Origin: Brachionus rotundiformis
Lineage: Eukaryota > Rotifera > Eurotatoria > Ploima > Brachionidae
Assembly (NCBI GenBank): GCA_016802295.1
Contig: JAESIW010000203.1
Location: forward strand, 878,279-942,278
Length of the DNA stretch: 64,000 bases
Reading direction: 5' to 3'
Below, in pieces: positions 61,388 through 64,000 of the stretch. How positions within the stretch are numbered: position 1 is the first letter of the stretch; each line of letters begins with the position of its first letter. The position numbers and the translations under genes are program-made. A model generated the notes under the pieces. That model had not been told where the DNA came from and ran no database searches. It saw only the letters and a program-made list of their open reading frames with translations.

Positions 61388-61740
61388 TTAGAAAACTATC
61401 GTATTTTTTTGATGGGGCTTTTGACATTGCTCCAAGCAATTTTTTCAAGTTTATTCAATTCATTATCTTATTGATGGTCAATGTTTACCAATGATCTACT
61501 ATCTTCTACTAAACAATCAAAAAATTATCTATGAAACAGTCTTAACAAAAACTAATGAATATTTGTCACGTCCAATTCTGAGTGTTAGCACTGAATTCGA
61601 AATTACATTTATCAAAATCTAGGTCTTGTTGAAAAATATTAAGATGATTAAGTTATTTGCCAGGACTTAAAGAATCCTCAAGGATTGGCTTATTTGCCCA
61701 AGAAAGATGTTATCCCAGTGAAATGAAAAACCAGTCTTTA
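61388..61740 (+). mobile_element. MULE transposase fragment, copy 2
   Basis: Positions 61388-61574 repeat copy 1 with one base deletion (which shifts the frame in the APKQF box) and one substitution. Unlike copy 1 it continues: about 61640-61730 reads LKNPQGLAYLPKKDVIPV, matching the L-A-F-L-P-x-x-D-V segment further along MULE transposases. It is inactive because of the frameshift. About 61741-62227 shows no further feature. Confidence 0.68.
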
Positions 61741-62227
61741 TCTTGCAAATATTACTGCCGAAGTTCTTTTATTCGTAAAGCTTCGGACCACAAATAGACC
61801 TCTACAGTATTTTCTCGCCTAATATCCCACTGGGAACTTAAATGAGACCTGATCTAATATCTCTAGGAAATTATATGAAACTAAGCAATTTTTGCAATAA
61901 TAATAACCTATCTACATTATATGAAACTTTAAGTGACATTAAGTGAAACAGAGTAATTTTACTTTGAAATTTTGAATAACATTGAACTTTATGTTCAGGC
62001 GTGGTTGAAGCTCAGTCATTTTTTGATTCAGTTAATCTAATCTTTATAAATTAATCTCTTATAAAAGAATTTTATTTCTTTAGTCCAATAATAATAGTGA
62101 CTCTGATAATGAATGATATCGTTTTTATTGTGCTGTCTTATCCTGTCTTAAAATATTTTCGTGAATTGAAAATATCGTTTTTTTTAAATAGATAAGTCCA
62201 TTTTTTTTTAAAAAATATATATTTTTA

Positions 62228-62442
62228 GCAAAGTAAAATTATTGATCAAATTTCAAGCGCTCAATCTTGCTCAAACATTTTTAGATGCGCAATTAAATTT
62301 CATCGCTGATTTTTTATTCTTTTAACATTTCAGAGCTTTATTTTCAAACTATTGAAAAAAAGGATTGTAATTTCTAAAAATGCAATGAAATTTAATTGCG
62401 CAATATTGAGCGCTTGAAATTTGATCAAAAATTTTACTTTGC
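62228..62442. mobile_element. MITE with long inverted repeats (copy 2), TA-flanked
   Basis: The same arms as 31975-32206 (GCAAAGTAAAATTATTGATC... mirrored at the right end). TA occurs on both sides, as in Tc1/mariner insertions. The loop is in the opposite orientation to copy 1, and the right arm lacks 18 nt relative to the left. Confidence 0.88.
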
Positions 62443-62587
62443 TATATTTTTCTGTTAATAAAAAGTTTTCAAAAATCAATTAAATAATATAAGAATTTTT
62501 TAATAATCAAATAATAAATAAAAAAATATCCGTTTCATCTAATGTTCGAGGGTTAAAAAAGTTTTAAAAAAGCAATAATTTCATATA

Positions 62588-62746
62588 ATGGGCTTTAAAA
62601 AAGTCGTCGAACAAGTTGAACAAGAGCCTCCTAGCGATTCAAACATTGAGAAAGAATATGTTACTGAAGCTACAGTGGATTTACCAAGAAAACGAGGAAG
62701 ACCAAAGAAATCAACAACTCAGGGAAAAAAAACAAAAATAAATTAA
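62588..62746 (+). CDS. Small basic AT-hook ORF (52 aa), uncertain
   Basis: ATG to TAA, 52 residues. The acidic first half (QVEQEPPSDSNIEKEY) is followed by the AT-hook PRKRGRPKKS and a lysine-rich end. AT-hooks bind the minor groove of AT-rich DNA. Upstream DNA gives no clear promoter or exon. It could be the last exon of a larger gene, or the tail of a transposon protein; a similar tail ends at 16149. Confidence 0.35.
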   Translation: MGFKKVVEQVEQEPPSDSNIEKEYVTEATVDLPRKRGRPKKSTTQGKKTKIN

Positions 62747-64000
62747 TCCTTTTTATTTTTTTATATTTTGTCATTTAAATAAATATTTTCGTCATTAAAA
62801 TTAGTTTTTTTTGTCTATAAATAAGGTTTTATTTTGTCAGTGAAAAATTATAAAAAAGTCAACTCAATATATAATTTTGTCAGTCGTTTAGTTTTTTTGT
62901 CAGAATAATTAGTTTTATATACTCAGCTAAAACAAATTAAATTAGTCACCACTTTTAGTTATTTTTGTCATCTTAAAAAAATTTAATTTGTCACCCCGAA
63001 AAAATATAAGCCTTTAAAAAAATGTCCTGCTTAATAAACTTTATTTTTGTTTTTATTATAAAGAGAAAAGGGATCGATAACGCACGTATGAATTTCGAAT
63101 TTTACGGATAAGGCAGTTTAAAAAATGAAATAGATAAAAGAGCTTCGACTGCAACTAAAATGGAAGATTTGATTTGTGAGTGTGTTTTCCAAGCTGTGTG
63201 CTCAACAGAAATTGAATGTGTGCTGGTCGTACTTGAGTCTGTGGTGACAATAATATTAATTTGATTTTTTCAGATGTTGAAAAAAAAATTCAATTATTTC
63301 AATGTTTTTTTTAAAATAATTTCATAAGAATTTTTTTTTAATTGGAGAATTATTTTATCTTTTTTAAATAAGTGAAGTGTTAATCGGTCTTCATGTCTTC
63401 AGGTTGTCACATGGGATGAAATGTTTTTTGAAAAAATGCTGCCATTTACTTAAAACGAATTAGATTGAGAAATTAATTATTCAAATGCTTTTAAAAAAGT
63501 AATAATTAAATTATTTCGCTATTAATTATAATAATCATATCACTTGAAAATAGGATAAAAATTAAATTTAAACAGGGCTATATTTTAAATTAGTGTCTTT
63601 GAGAAAAAAGACTAGGTAAAGCCTTTATTGATGGCGACAAAATTTTTTTCTTTTAGAATATTTGATTTTCAAATTCTATTTATTAAAACATAGCACATGA
63701 CAAAAAATCTAAAAAAATTAATAATTTGATTAATTATGGCCAAAGATTTCCATCATCACAAAGCCCATCTAATTGCTTGCTAGTCTAATCCTCGCCAGAT
63801 TTCCAGGATACCAAAAACTTAACAACAAAACTCGTCATGGGGAATCAATTTCAGTATTGATCGCATGATTGCCATAAATGCATGAAACTGAACCATTAAT
63901 TAATTTCGGATGGATCATATTTTATTGAGGAAATAGGAAATATGGCACAAATCATAAAATTATAGGACAGAATAGATATATAGCTGATTTGTTATGTAAT
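62747..64000. other. AT-rich DNA, nothing recognised
   Basis: No frame, RNA gene or repeat that I can support. The word TTTGTCA(T/G) recurs several times at 62810-63000 without a regular period. Confidence 0.4.

Overview
This is a nuclear segment of an animal genome. The genes are split by GT-AG introns, the DNA is very AT-rich (roughly three quarters A+T outside exons), there is one eukaryotic tRNA gene, and transposable elements of several classes are scattered through introns and intergenic DNA. The conserved proteins are clearly metazoan and the peptide precursors look protostome. The species cannot be read from the sequence. A small AT-rich protostome (for example a monogonont rotifer or a mite) is a guess only.

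Host genes, left to right: a gamma-tubulin complex component 4 (GCP4/TUBGCP4) gene at 1295-5696 (minus, 13 exons); tRNA-Glu(CTC) at 5937-6008 (minus); a THADA/Trm732-type gene at 13750-29682 (minus, 13 exons, 1748 codons); a USP34-type giant deubiquitinase gene at 33065-52154 (minus, 9 exons, 3374 codons); an ML-domain NPC2-like secreted protein gene at 52513-53004 (minus, 2 exons); and two adjacent small secreted precursors at 57499-58285 and 58547-59096 (plus), each carrying one peptide that ends W-x-R-I-Gly-Lys-Arg. For GCP4, THADA, USP34 and NPC2 the proposed exons join in frame at every junction, so these are complete gene models read from the DNA.

Mobile DNA: a Ty3/gypsy-type LTR retrotransposon (7471-11853, minus) sits inside a jockey/CR1-like LINE (6792-7470 plus 11854-13200, minus) with a 6-bp target duplication. 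Its open gag-pol frame now runs into a 3' LTR reduced to 91 bp. Introns of the minus-strand genes hold many LINE pieces, and every one whose strand I could read lies on the plus strand, antisense to the host gene. Several MITE families with long terminal inverted repeats are present: an element with 8-bp target duplications (15387-15750), a possible relative at 32299-32761, a TA-flanked family (two copies), a TTAA-flanked piggyBac-like family, and an unclassified pair. A Tc1/mariner relic lies at the left edge, and two MULE transposase fragments flank a 295-base N gap.

Most striking observations: (1) an inverted, internally deleted copy of the USP34 catalytic core lies in the intron just upstream of the exon it copies, including a 93-nt exact match, so the pre-mRNA could form a self-hairpin; (2) the paired WxRI-amide-type peptide genes share an architecture I cannot place in a named family; (3) the 4.2-kb last exon of USP34 has visibly higher GC than all other exons. 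The genes do not form a pathway; they are neighbours with separate roles in microtubule nucleation, tRNA modification, deubiquitination, lipid binding and peptide signalling.
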